A stretch of 64,000 nt of DNA from assembly GCF_002760245.1 (NCBI RefSeq), contig NZ_ASCA01000007.1, positions 1 through 64,000 of the forward strand, in the 5' to 3' direction. This document shows positions 1 through 7,181 of the stretch, one piece after another. Under the pieces are notes generated by a model. The model was not told where the DNA came from, ran no database searches, and saw only the letters and a list, made by a program, of their open reading frames with translations. This DNA is from Streptococcus suis YS161 (GTDB lineage Bacteria; Bacillota; Bacilli; Lactobacillales; Streptococcaceae). Made by a program: the position numbers and the translations under genes. Every line of letters begins with the position of its first letter. Positions within the stretch are counted from its first letter, which is position 1.

Positions 1-120
1 ACCCAATCGAACGTTCCAAAGAAAGATAAAAAGCAAGGCACCTGTAAGCTTCACTTATAGAGTAACATAATAGTTGAAAAATAGGGGTAAAAAACCTCCT
101 TTTTGTGCGCCCTAAATACA

Positions 121-165
121 AAAACTATTCCCGTTTGGTCATGAACTGCTCAGACGAGAATAGTT
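121..165 (-). terminator. Rho-independent terminator of the 49-aa gene
   Basis: A 12-bp stem with one mismatch (123-134 with 154-165) is followed on the minus strand by a T-rich tract. It lies just downstream of the stop codon of the small gene at 177-326. Confidence 0.6.
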
Positions 166-176
166 CCTTTAATTGT

Positions 177-326
177 TTAAATGCTTAACTTAATGACATT
201 GGCTACCAAGCCCCACCGCATCCCCCAGGTCATCTTTCTCTGGATAATCCACTCCAGCCAATCTTCTCTAGTTGAACTTCTGGTGTCCAGATATTCTTGA
301 TTAAGGTCCTGAAAAAATTTTCTCAT
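177..326 (-). CDS. Small basic Trp-rich peptide of unknown function (49 aa)
   Basis: I do not recognise this gene. It begins MRKFFQDLNQEYLDTR and ends in a hydrophobic GLVANVIKLSI tail. It has several tryptophans and no signal peptide or double-glycine leader. A G-rich ribosome binding site (GGGGGG, about 9 nt upstream), its own promoter (385-413) and its own terminator (121-165) make a real gene likely. It lies just downstream of the CPBP protease genes and may belong to the same peptide-related island. It could be a membrane-active peptide or a small regulator; there is no direct evidence for either. Confidence 0.5.
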   Translation of the reverse strand: MRKFFQDLNQEYLDTRSSTREDWLEWIIQRKMTWGMRWGLVANVIKLSI

Positions 327-354
327 ATTCTTAATCCCCCCTGCACTTGCTATT

Positions 355-413
355 TGGCAATTATAAAATTGCCAACTTCCTCTTAGTATACAGGCATTTC
401 CCCAAAATGTCTA
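355..413 (-). promoter_or_regulatory. Promoter with a palindrome at the transcription start
   Basis: On the minus strand TAGACA (408-413) and TATACT (385-390) are 17 bp apart. Right at the expected start point lies a perfect 8-bp inverted repeat with a 6-bp spacer (TTGGCAAT...ATTGCCAA, 355-376). This looks like an operator, or a leader hairpin, for the 49-aa gene. The cognate regulator is unknown. Confidence 0.55.
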
Positions 414-423
414 CTGTCAATTT

Positions 424-1098
424 TTATCCACCAATCTGCACCAAACCAAATAAAATTTGGAGGAGTAAAATGGAGGTATTATAGAAGCTATGTGCAAGGA
501 TACTGTCCGTCATTCGTCTATTGCACATATACAGATAGCCCAGATAAGACCCTGTTATAAAGTGCCCTAAAAATGCTACTGAAAAGCTCCAAGTATGACA
601 ATAGGCAAATAGAAGGGCAGAAAATACGATGACCATTTGAGGATGCTTAGGAAAATACTGGGCTGTCTTTTCTAACAAAATCCCTCTGTAAAGAAATTCT
701 TCTAAAACTGGTGCAAACAAGACAACTGAGAGAGCCATCACCCAAAAATTGTCTGAATTTAACTGACTGGCTATATCCAAGGCATTAGAATCACTAGTGC
801 TAAGCCCTAAATATTGCCAAAGGAGGTTCAGGCAAGTTTGTCCAGTAAATACCAACGCTGTCATACCGACTATTTTAAAAATATTCAGCTTCTCTCTTGA
901 AAATTCTTGATTCTTCACCATTCCTCGTCTGATGACAGAAAGTAGTGCCAATATTGCAAGACCAAGCCCTATCATGACTACAAGTTTTAAAAGCACACTC
1001 TCTTGAAAGGCTGTTATCCCCATATAAACTGGAAGTTGAATGAGTAAAGTGAGAAGCAAGGTACCTACTGCTAAACCGATTGATTTTATTATTTTCAT
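424..1098 (-). CDS. CPBP family intramembrane metalloprotease (Abi)
   Basis: An integral membrane protein of about 224 aa with the three CPBP/Abi motifs: EEFLYRG (EExxxR), a FxxxH element (FAYCH) and HSFYN near the C terminus. These supply the glutamates and histidines of the presumed zinc site. Members act as type II CAAX-like proteases and are common next to bacteriocin genes, where some confer self-immunity. ATG at 1098 is preferred over 1116 because AGGAGAG precedes it by 7 nt. It lies 65 bp after another CPBP gene (1164-1814) and is probably read from the same LytTR-controlled promoter. The substrate is unknown. Confidence 0.85.
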   Translation of the reverse strand: MKIIKSIGLAVGTLLLTLLIQLPVYMGITAFQESVLLKLVVMIGLGLAILALLSVIRRGMVKNQEFSREKLNIFKIVGMTALVFTGQTCLNLLWQYLGLSTSDSNALDIASQLNSDNFWVMALSVVLFAPVLEEFLYRGILLEKTAQYFPKHPQMVIVFSALLFAYCHTWSFSVAFLGHFITGSYLGYLYMCNRRMTDSILAHSFYNTSILLLQILFGLVQIGG

Positions 1099-1163
1099 AT
1101 TCTCTCTCCTTTCCATTGTTTTTTTATAGCCTATTGTAATTGTTACTCACGATGTTCACACCT

Positions 1164-1814
1164 TTACACACTTATAAGATTTAAAATGGTCACAATACTG
1201 TTCGACAAGATATGTGCCACTATCGGATATTTGAGATGGTTCGTTTTATAATAAATCCAAGAAAAAACAAGACCCGGGAAAAATAGCATCCAAAAACTTA
1301 CAGAAATATCATAAGTATGTACAAAAGTAAAAATTACCGTTGTGACAAAGACACTGATCATTGGATAAGCCTTATTCCTAATTCTTTCTTGAAAGACACC
1401 TCTATATAGATATTCTTCACGAATAGGCCCCAAAATATTTACACTAAGCAAGGCCATCCAACCATATTTGGACTGAAATAGATCTAACATGGAACTATTA
1501 TCGATGGTCGAACCAGACAATCGTAAAAAAATATTCGATACTACAAGTTGTGCCACAATTCCTAGTAAAACCAATCCAAACAGTTTTACATAACTATATT
1601 CTCGGACTTGGAGACTATCATCACGATACTTTTTCCGTAATGTCCCTAATAACCAAAAAATGAGAGCCGTTAGAACAAACCAACATAGTACATGTATGAG
1701 ATAACCTACTACTGTGTCATCCATCTTTCCCCAAGACATTTCAGCTATTACAGGGGCTTGTATGACTAAGGTCAACAATAAAACCTGTACGATGCTTTTT
1801 AGCCAATGAACCAT
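1164..1814 (-). CDS. CPBP family intramembrane metalloprotease (Abi)
   Basis: A 216-aa multi-pass membrane protein with EEYLYRG (EExxxR), FTFVH and HILSNS, the three conserved CPBP motifs. It is a diverged paralogue of the gene at 424-1098. It starts with ATG after GGGAGAG. Its promoter (1854-1922) has two 13-bp direct repeats 21 bp apart, as in BlpR/ComE promoters, so it is probably induced by the LytTR regulator at 6371-7108. A role in bacteriocin immunity or peptide processing is inferred from context only. Confidence 0.85.
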   Translation of the reverse strand: MVHWLKSIVQVLLLTLVIQAPVIAEMSWGKMDDTVVGYLIHVLCWFVLTALIFWLLGTLRKKYRDDSLQVREYSYVKLFGLVLLGIVAQLVVSNIFLRLSGSTIDNSSMLDLFQSKYGWMALLSVNILGPIREEYLYRGVFQERIRNKAYPMISVFVTTVIFTFVHTYDISVSFWMLFFPGLVFSWIYYKTNHLKYPIVAHILSNSIVTILNLISV

Positions 1815-1853
1815 TGCTACTCTCCCATTCTAATAGAATCTTTTTATGAACTT

Positions 1854-1922
1854 AGTATAAAACAAATCAGCACAATAGTTACATTCATGTCACGAACGGT
1901 CGATATTTTGTAATGAATGACC
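1854..1922 (-). promoter_or_regulatory. LytTR-type operator/promoter 1
   Basis: On the minus strand GGTCATTCATTAC (1910-1922) and GACCGTTCGTGAC (1889-1901) form imperfect direct repeats with a 21-bp period. They are followed 29 nt later by TATACT (1854-1859). Operators 2 and 3 (4408-4476 and 4903-4971) have exactly the same spacing. The geometry matches ComE/BlpR sites. It drives the CPBP gene at 1164-1814. Confidence 0.8.
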
Positions 1923-1975
1923 ATTTTTTCGAATTCACCGAATAGCATCCAAGATATTCAGCACAAGATTATCGC

Positions 1976-2004
1976 TTGACAGATGTAAAACAAATAGCTA
2001 CACT
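1976..2004 (+). promoter_or_regulatory. Promoter of the RelB/ParE-type toxin-antitoxin operon
   Basis: TTGACA (1976-1981), a 17-bp spacer and TACACT (1999-2004), placed 36 bp before the antitoxin ATG. Confidence 0.7.
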
Positions 2005-2039
2005 ATTGTTATACATATTAGAATTTGGAGTTGAAGACA

Positions 2040-2327
2040 ATGGCAGGATTGGTTAGGGATAGACAATATAATTTTAGAGTAAATGCACAATTACTGGAAC
2101 AAGCAAAAATAATCTTATCAGAAAAAGATATGACCCTTTCTGATGCTCTTAATTTATTTGTAGAAAGGGTGGTTGAAGAGCAAGATTTGCCAATACAAAC
2201 AGTAGAAGAAGCACGTGCAGAGGCTTTTCTAGATGAGTTGATTGCAGAGCTTGATGAAGGCTACCAAGAAGTTTTATCTGGAAACACGACACCTGCTCGT
2301 GAGGTATTCGCCAAATATGGTCTATGA
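2040..2327 (+). CDS. RelB/DinJ family antitoxin
   Basis: A 95-aa antitoxin of a type II module. The N-terminal part (about residues 1-55), with FRVNAQLLEQAKIILSEKDM and TLSDALNLFVERVV, matches the ribbon-helix-helix DNA-binding fold of RelB/DinJ proteins. The acidic C-terminal half would wrap the toxin. ATG at 2040 has TTTGGAG 9 nt upstream; a TTG at 2025 is in frame but less likely. The stop overlaps the toxin start by 11 nt, so the two are translationally coupled. Autorepression at the promoter 1976-2004 is expected for the family. Confidence 0.88.
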   Translation: MAGLVRDRQYNFRVNAQLLEQAKIILSEKDMTLSDALNLFVERVVEEQDLPIQTVEEARAEAFLDELIAELDEGYQEVLSGNTTPAREVFAKYGL

Positions 2328-2658
2328 AGTACATTTATCTGCTAAAGCCGAGCAAGATTTAGAGGAGATCTACCAGTATTATGTCCGTGAATTTTCAGAA
2401 TCAAGTGCACGAAAGGTGCTTGCATCTCTGAGCACAGCTATCTTGACCTTAGAAACATTTCCAGAGGGATATATTGACCTCGACGCTCGTCTGGGACGAG
2501 CATTATTCCCAGAAGGAAAAACAAGGATGATTCCTGGAAAACAGCAACTCATCTTCTATTTGATTCGTGGCTCTCGTGTAGACATCCTTCGCATTAGAGG
2601 AGCAAGGACAGACTACCTAAACAACCTAGACAATCTATTCAAGCAAACCCTCAAATAA
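2317..2658 (+). CDS. RelE/ParE family toxin
   Basis: A 113-aa protein starting MVYEVHLSAKAEQDLEEIYQYY, a typical ParE/RelE N terminus. It ends with the conserved strand pattern IFYLIRGSRVDILRIRGAR. RelE members cleave mRNA on the ribosome and ParE members poison gyrase; the sequence alone does not settle which this is. Start ATG 2317 lies inside the antitoxin gene. The frame is intact and of normal family length, so the toxin is probably active and held in check by the antitoxin at 2040-2327. Confidence 0.87.
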   Translation: MVYEVHLSAKAEQDLEEIYQYYVREFSESSARKVLASLSTAILTLETFPEGYIDLDARLGRALFPEGKTRMIPGKQQLIFYLIRGSRVDILRIRGARTDYLNNLDNLFKQTLK

Positions 2659-2705
2659 CGAGCAACTCCCCCACCTCCAACAAGTCTAACCAAACGAGTA
2701 TAAAC

Positions 2706-2730
2706 AAAAAGCTGATTCCTCAGCTTTTTT
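2706..2730. terminator. Bidirectional terminator
   Basis: A perfect 10-bp stem (AAAAAGCTGA / TCAGCTTTTT) with a TTCC loop and T-runs on both strands. It separates the plus-strand toxin operon from the minus-strand small-protein operon. Confidence 0.85.
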
Positions 2731-2752
2731 CATTTTATTTTCTACCACTCCC

Positions 2753-2947
2753 TCATCCAAAAATAGAATATAGGAAGGCACCAAAATCTTGCCCTGCAGA
2801 ATAAATCACTGGCACAAGAACTGAACCAAGAGTCATCAAGGTCATAGCTATTCCTACCCATACTAAGAATTTCATTGCAAACGAGGAAGACTCATAAGCT
2901 GTTTCAAATTCTTGGTATTTTTTATCTAATTTTTCTATCGTTGTCAT
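2753..2947 (-). CDS. Small single-pass membrane protein (64 aa)
   Basis: An acidic, charged N-terminal segment (MTTIEKLDKKYQEFETAYES) is followed by one or two hydrophobic segments (residues about 25-63) ending in YSIFG. There is no double-glycine leader. It is the last gene of the minus-strand operon that starts at 4870 or 4371 and follows a CPBP protease by 21 bp. I do not recognise the family. An immunity-like or peptide-like role is possible from context only. Confidence 0.6.
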   Translation of the reverse strand: MTTIEKLDKKYQEFETAYESSSFAMKFLVWVGIAMTLMTLGSVLVPVIYSAGQDFGAFLYSIFG

Positions 2948-2968
2948 AACTAAACTCCTTTTACATCA

Positions 2969-3670
2969 CTAACCAAACAGTACCAATAAGTAACCAATAA
3001 TTGAGAAGATAACCAGTAGGCTATTGTTCAATATATGAACAAGAATCGCATCCACAATATTGCCACGGCGAGCATAAGCCAAATAGAAGACTGCCCCAAG
3101 CAAGAAGTAAAGTGGCAACTCAATTGGATGAATCGCATGAAGAAGAGCAAAGACTGCTGAACTGATTATCAATTTTAGCCATTTTTGATTTTCTTTGAAG
3201 AAATAACTGCTAAACAAACCTCTGAACACAAGTTCCTCCATAAAGGGAGCAAAGACGCCTATTGCAATATGAAAGGCAACAAAGTATAGTGGAAACATCT
3301 TCGCCAATTGCTGATTTGCAGCCAAAAGTGCTGCATCGTTGGCTGTGGTGGTATTGCCAGTAACCAACTGTATCAATAGGGTTCCGCCAATACCGACAAC
3401 CCGTCCCGCCAAGAAAAATAGCAGAGCAAAGCCAAAATCTTTCCAAGTAAATGTGAACCGTTTTTGCTGGTCAGGTAGACCTTTCTTATACCGTTTCCAA
3501 GTCCACATCACAATAGCTGTCGCAATGACTAGATAGCCAATGCCAGAAACCCACTGCATGACACCAGACATCGAATCCTGTATGGCAATCAATCGCATCG
3601 GAGTTATGTTAATCGCAATGATGACAAGAATCAAACCAATAAATTTTAAAATATTTTTAACACGTTGCAT
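2969..3670 (-). CDS. CPBP family intramembrane metalloprotease (Abi)
   Basis: A 233-aa multi-pass membrane protein carrying EELVFRG, FALLH and HILNNS, the CPBP metalloprotease motifs. It is the third copy of this family in 3 kb. Start ATG 3670 follows GGAGAACTAGCT and lies 2 nt after the stop of the small gene at 3673-3897, so it is in the same operon. Local context (LytTR promoters, small membrane proteins) resembles blp-type immunity regions of streptococci, where CPBP proteins protect the producer or process peptides. Confidence 0.85.
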   Translation of the reverse strand: MQRVKNILKFIGLILVIIAINITPMRLIAIQDSMSGVMQWVSGIGYLVIATAIVMWTWKRYKKGLPDQQKRFTFTWKDFGFALLFFLAGRVVGIGGTLLIQLVTGNTTTANDAALLAANQQLAKMFPLYFVAFHIAIGVFAPFMEELVFRGLFSSYFFKENQKWLKLIISSAVFALLHAIHPIELPLYFLLGAVFYLAYARRGNIVDAILVHILNNSLLVIFSIIGYLLVLFG

Positions 3671-3672
3671 AG

Positions 3673-3897
3673 CTAGTTCTCCTTGTTACTCTTGTTGACT
3701 TTCATTAGAAAATACAATGCAATAAATAAAGTGGGATAAAAGTCAGATGAGAAAACATTTACTGTTTTTCCAAGAACAAGCCAAACTACTAGGTGAATAA
3801 GAACGGCAGTGACCAAAATTCCTTCAACAAGCCCTTGTAAGAACTGCATAATTTTATTCGTTTCTTTGATAGTCATCATTTGATGTTTGTTTTCCAT
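3673..3897 (-). CDS. Small membrane protein, unknown function (74 aa)
   Basis: A hydrophilic N terminus (MENKHQMMTIKETNKIMQF) is followed by two hydrophobic helices (about 22-45 and 50-68) and a Lys/Asn-rich tail. ATG 3897 is favoured because AGGAG lies 8 nt upstream; the ATG two codons earlier is too close to it. The gene belongs to the operon of small membrane proteins read from LytTR-type promoters. No family recognised. Confidence 0.6.
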   Translation of the reverse strand: MENKHQMMTIKETNKIMQFLQGLVEGILVTAVLIHLVVWLVLGKTVNVFSSDFYPTLFIALYFLMKVNKSNKEN

Positions 3898-3931
3898 TTT
3901 CATTTCTCCTGTTCTTGTTTTCTTTATTAGC

Positions 3932-4114
3932 TTACTTTTCCTTGTTTTGTTCCTTATTTGTTAAAATGGCAAAAGCGATGATTAGACCTGGATTACTGAC
4001 TGCTAAAATATTGAAATAGTCTTTAATGTTTTCATCTGACAAATTCGCACAGATTTTAAAAACTATCCAAAGCACAATGGGAATCAAAACTGCATAGAAT
4101 TTTTTATTCTTCAT
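3932..4114 (-). CDS. Small membrane protein, unknown function (60 aa)
   Basis: Two hydrophobic helices (about residues 6-25 and 38-53) flanked by Lys-rich ends; starts MKNKKFYAVLIPIVLWIVFK. The start codon ATG 4114 has GAGGAG upstream; an in-frame TTG at 4120 is possible. It lies immediately downstream of the 84-aa gene at 4117-4371. No family recognised. Confidence 0.6.
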   Translation of the reverse strand: MKNKKFYAVLIPIVLWIVFKICANLSDENIKDYFNILAVSNPGLIIAFAILTNKEQNKEK

Positions 4115-4116
4115 CT

Positions 4117-4371
4117 TCAATTCTCCTCACTATCATTTTCCTTAACGTTCAATTTTGATTTCAAATAACGATTTGCCACTTTTTCCATTTTTTCAAGAAT
4201 AAGAGCAAGTAGATAGAATCCGTATGGTATCAACATCGGCAACTCAAGATTCTGTCTAATGAATGCAAATCCAATAAAGAAGGTATATACAAGCATTGTT
4301 GCATGTAATACAAGCATTGTTGCATGTAATACATGCTTCCCTGTAATAACAATTTCCTTTTTTTCTCTCAT
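4117..4371 (-). CDS. Small two-helix membrane protein with a 7-residue duplication (84 aa)
   Basis: Paralogue of the 69-aa protein at 4482-4691. Both share LHxxMxVYT near the N terminus, then PYGxYLxxLxxEKxEK in the second half. Here LHATMLV is repeated in tandem inside the first hydrophobic helix because of a 21-bp DNA duplication (4289-4330). ATG 4371 follows AGGAGAAACAAAG; the longer frame to 4419 runs through the promoter -10 and is unlikely. Function unknown. It is driven by LytTR operator 2. Confidence 0.7.
   Translation of the reverse strand: MREKKEIVITGKHVLHATMLVLHATMLVYTFFIGFAFIRQNLELPMLIPYGFYLLALILEKMEKVANRYLKSKLNVKENDSEEN
4289..4330 (-). repeat. 21-bp tandem duplication inside a small-protein gene
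   Basis: The 21-bp unit at 4289-4309 is repeated exactly at 4310-4330. It keeps the frame and duplicates seven residues (LHATMLV). The paralogue at 4482-4691 has a single copy. Confidence 0.95.
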
Positions 4372-4407
4372 CTTTGTTTCTCCTGTTCTTGTTTTCTTTA
4401 CACTCTT

Positions 4408-4476
4408 AGTATAAGTCAACCCAGACCAAATTTTTCATCCATGTCATGAACGGTCGTTATTTTGTAATGAATGACC
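4408..4476 (-). promoter_or_regulatory. LytTR-type operator/promoter 2
   Basis: Direct repeats GGTCATTCATTAC (4464-4476) and GACCGTTCATGAC (4443-4455) with a 21-bp period, then TATACT (4408-4413) 29 nt further on. The context TTATACTAAGAGTG around the -10 is shared with operator 3. It drives the 84-aa gene and the genes downstream. Confidence 0.82.
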
Positions 4477-4481
4477 ATTTT

Positions 4482-4691
4482 TTATCGATTCATTAAGTTG
4501 TGATATAGTTTTTTGCAAAATTTCTCTAATTTTTCTTCAACGAGAACAAATAGATACAGTCCATAGGGAGTTATGAAGCGTGGTACAAAATTCTTGGTGA
4601 CAAGTAAGTACAGCACATACAAGGTATAGACTATCATAGCGACATGTAGCAATTGTTCTTCTGTCATAGCAATTTTCTTTTTCACTGTCAT
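4482..4691 (-). CDS. Small two-helix membrane protein (69 aa)
   Basis: Begins MTVKKKIAMTEEQLLHVAM, has a hydrophobic helix (about 13-32), the motif TPYGLYLFVLVEEKLEKF, and a basic tail. It is a paralogue of the 84-aa protein at 4117-4371, without that protein's duplication. ATG 4691 follows AAGGAGAAATGAG. It is 17 bp downstream of the 53-aa gene and shares its promoter (operator 3). Function unknown; secretion-regulated immunity-type proteins are one possibility. Confidence 0.7.
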   Translation of the reverse strand: MTVKKKIAMTEEQLLHVAMIVYTLYVLYLLVTKNFVPRFITPYGLYLFVLVEEKLEKFCKKLYHNLMNR

Positions 4692-4708
4692 CTCATTTCT
4701 CCTTGTTC

Positions 4709-4870
4709 TTATTTTTTTACCATATAAATCAAACCTCTAATGACAAGATAACTGAATAGGTAAATCATTCCATAATACACTCCCCATAGACCAATGATAG
4801 CTCCTGCTCCGAGTCCTACAAGTAGGGAGCGGAAATGACGGTGTTTAACAATTGTTTTTAAAGTATTCAT
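4709..4870 (-). CDS. Small glycine-rich membrane peptide (53 aa)
   Basis: Starts MNTLKTIVKHRHFRSLL, followed by a small-residue-rich hydrophobic stretch (GLGAGAIIGLWG) and a second hydrophobic segment ending YMVKK. GGAG lies 9 nt before the ATG. It is the first gene after LytTR operator 3. There is no double-glycine leader, so it is not a standard class II pre-bacteriocin. A leaderless membrane-active peptide is conceivable, but the sequence does not prove it. Confidence 0.6.
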   Translation of the reverse strand: MNTLKTIVKHRHFRSLLVGLGAGAIIGLWGVYYGMIYLFSYLVIRGLIYMVKK

Positions 4871-4902
4871 GCTCGTGTCTCCTTTTTGTTTTTTACACTC
4901 TT

Positions 4903-4971
4903 AGTATAAGCCAACTCAGCCCGATTTTTTCATCCATGTCATGAAATGTCGTTATTTTGTAATGAATGACC
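4903..4971 (-). promoter_or_regulatory. LytTR-type operator/promoter 3
   Basis: Direct repeats at 4959-4971 (GGTCATTCATTAC) and 4938-4950 (GACATTTCATGAC), 21-bp period, then TATACT (4903-4908) after 29 nt. Geometry is identical to operators 1 and 2. It drives the 53-aa and 69-aa genes. Confidence 0.82.
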
Positions 4972-5030
4972 ATTTTTTCGAGAAAATGCAAAAAAATCCA
5001 GCCTTTCGACTGGACTTACATCTATAAATC

Positions 5031-6371
5031 TTAATCTAAAAACACCAACTCTTGAACAAATCGATGATTGCTACTCTTCGTTGATATAGAAAATTTAGGA
5101 TAGTTATCTAAAATAGCTTTTACATTGGCCAAGCCAATTCCTCGATTATCTCCTTTTGTAGAATGACCATATTCAAAAATATGACTTGTTGATATTTTAT
5201 CCTTGACAGTAGTATTTTCTACAACCACAATTTTTCGGTCATATTCCTGAAAGTAGGCAAATACAATATTTCCATTTGTACACTGCTCTGCAGCATCGAT
5301 AGCATTATCTAATAAAATAGACAGAATCGTTATAAATTCAATCAACTCTAAAGCAGGTGGTTCAATTTCAGCATCTACTTCCACAGAAATTGCAATCCCC
5401 TTTTTTTGTGCCTCCAACATCTTAGATGATAGTAAACTCTTCACAGCAGGATTTTGTATATTGGATAATCTAGCTATATCATATTTTCCATCATAGAATT
5501 TTCTATCAGAATCTGCAATAACCTCACTATAAATCGTTCGAATCGCAACAATGTCTCCCTCTTTTATAGCCTCATTCAAACTAACGAGAATATTTGTATA
5601 GTCATGTCGGAAACTTCTAATTTCTTTATAAAGTGATTCAACATGACGACTATAACGACCTAAATCAGTTAATTGTTTGTCCTTCAACTCCTGGATTTCT
5701 TTTTCTTGCTTTTCTTTCTTCTGATAGTTTAAATACAACATACTAACTGTAAATAGAATAAAGTATAATAATAGTATATTAGTTCTAATAAAATAAGTAT
5801 CTATCTTAATATCCACTATTCCTTTATCCATCAATACTTCCAAAAATAAATTACCTCTTATTAAAAGAAAATAAGTAATAAATAGAATATTTAATCCCAA
5901 AAATATACCGCTAAATTTTTTGTCCAAAGTATCAACTTGAAGATATTTCGATTCTATTCGTAATCCCTTGAAAAATCCATAATAAAAAGGAATTAATAAA
6001 ATAGACAATAAGATTTCAAACATAACACTAGCATTTGCATATACAATATCTACATCAAAAATAAAACGTAAATAAAGGCTGATGATACGTTGAAACATAT
6101 CCCCTATCACAAATGGTAATAATCCATAAAATATTTTTTGAGTTCTATTCCAATTTGTTTTAAAAAATGGTATAACAATCAGAAAAGAAAATGGTTCTAA
6201 TAGTAAGTAAATATCATAAAGAATTATTTGACAGACAGTTAAGCAAGAAGCTATAAAACATTTTTTCTTCTTGCTTAAAAATAAACCGCTAATTTGTTGA
6301 AGAATCATCAAACGAATCAGCATGTCAATAAAGAAAATAGTATCATAAAATGGAGATATAAAAATATTCAT
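5031..6371 (-). CDS. HPK10-type sensor histidine kinase (BlpH/ComD/AgrC-like)
   Basis: A 446-aa membrane sensor kinase. Residues 1-215 are hydrophobic with about six to seven helices, as in peptide-pheromone receptors. A coiled segment (about 216-250) leads to the phospho-acceptor motif SFRHDYTN (His256). The C-terminal HATPase domain has the N-box LLDNAIDAAE and the G-box GIGLANVKAIL. Its ATG overlaps the stop of the response regulator by one base, so the two are coupled. It probably senses a secreted peptide and phosphorylates the regulator at 6371-7108. No gene for the peptide or its exporter is visible nearby. Confidence 0.9.
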   Translation of the reverse strand: MNIFISPFYDTIFFIDMLIRLMILQQISGLFLSKKKKCFIASCLTVCQIILYDIYLLLEPFSFLIVIPFFKTNWNRTQKIFYGLLPFVIGDMFQRIISLYLRFIFDVDIVYANASVMFEILLSILLIPFYYGFFKGLRIESKYLQVDTLDKKFSGIFLGLNILFITYFLLIRGNLFLEVLMDKGIVDIKIDTYFIRTNILLLYFILFTVSMLYLNYQKKEKQEKEIQELKDKQLTDLGRYSRHVESLYKEIRSFRHDYTNILVSLNEAIKEGDIVAIRTIYSEVIADSDRKFYDGKYDIARLSNIQNPAVKSLLSSKMLEAQKKGIAISVEVDAEIEPPALELIEFITILSILLDNAIDAAEQCTNGNIVFAYFQEYDRKIVVVENTTVKDKISTSHIFEYGHSTKGDNRGIGLANVKAILDNYPKFSISTKSSNHRFVQELVFLD

Positions 6372-7108
6372 CAGTCAATCTCCAGTAAATCTGCAAGCTC
6401 CTTCTGCTTCATCCGAGAAACAAAACAAGAATCTCCATTCTCAAAATAGGCAATGTGATTTGTTCTGTCCAATCTTGTTATATTTAATGGATTCACTACA
6501 CAAGAACGATGTGCTTGGTAAAGTCGTTCGTCAGCTTTCGCTATATCGGATACTTTCCCGTAAAATTCAGTCTGACCTGTTTTCGTTTTTAAAATGACTT
6601 TATGAATCGTTGATGATGTTTCAAAATAAAGAATATCACTAAAAGGGACTTGAATATGAGCAGTTTCAGTTTTGTATACAAAAGAATTTTCAGCTATAGT
6701 ATGATCAATATTTTCAAAAGCATGCACTAACACATCTGATACTGCCTTTTGAAAGTCACTATCCTCTAGGCCTTTATCTATAAAATCTAAAGCAGAGACT
6801 CGATAACGATACGTTACCGGCATAAATTCTGAATGAGTTGTTACAAAGACAATAACAGCATAAGGATCGCGAGAACGGATTTCTTTAGCGATTTCCATTC
6901 CTTTCTTTTCTTCGCCTTTTATTTCAATATCTAAAAAGAAAAATTGGTGATTGCCTGCTTCCTCGATTGATTCCAATAATTGATTTGGTTTACCAAAAAC
7001 TTCTAGGAATTTATACCTTACTGACGTTTCTTCAACACACCGCCTAATAGCATTTTCTAGCCTGCTCTGCTGAAAAAAATCATCTTCTAATACAAAAATA
7101 TTAAGCAT
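6371..7108 (-). CDS. LytTR response regulator (BlpR/ComE/AgrA-like)
   Basis: A 245-aa protein. The receiver domain (1-125) has acidic residues in FVLEDD, phospho-acceptor Asp60 (FFFLDIEI) and the conserved Thr/Lys region VTTHSEF...DFIDKG. The LytTR DNA-binding domain (about 140-245) includes ILYFETSSTIHKV, YQAHRSCVVN and ENGDSCFVSRM. Such regulators bind paired 9-bp repeats about 21 bp apart, which is what the three operators at 1854-4971 show. ATG 7108 follows AGGAGATAATCT. The promoter has TATAAT at 7146-7151 but no LytTR repeats, so autoinduction is not evident. Confidence 0.92.
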   Translation of the reverse strand: MLNIFVLEDDFFQQSRLENAIRRCVEETSVRYKFLEVFGKPNQLLESIEEAGNHQFFFLDIEIKGEEKKGMEIAKEIRSRDPYAVIVFVTTHSEFMPVTYRYRVSALDFIDKGLEDSDFQKAVSDVLVHAFENIDHTIAENSFVYKTETAHIQVPFSDILYFETSSTIHKVILKTKTGQTEFYGKVSDIAKADERLYQAHRSCVVNPLNITRLDRTNHIAYFENGDSCFVSRMKQKELADLLEID

Positions 7109-7181
7109 AGATTATCTCCTAAACTTTTTGTAAGTTATAATCATTATTATAGCATATTTAGACAAAAGATAAATGTCCAAC

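Noticed and set aside
1-54. Possible 5' end of a minus-strand gene (GTG start, VKLTGALLFIFLW) running off the left edge
   Set aside because: Only 18 codons are visible, there is no well-placed ribosome binding site, and no family can be judged.
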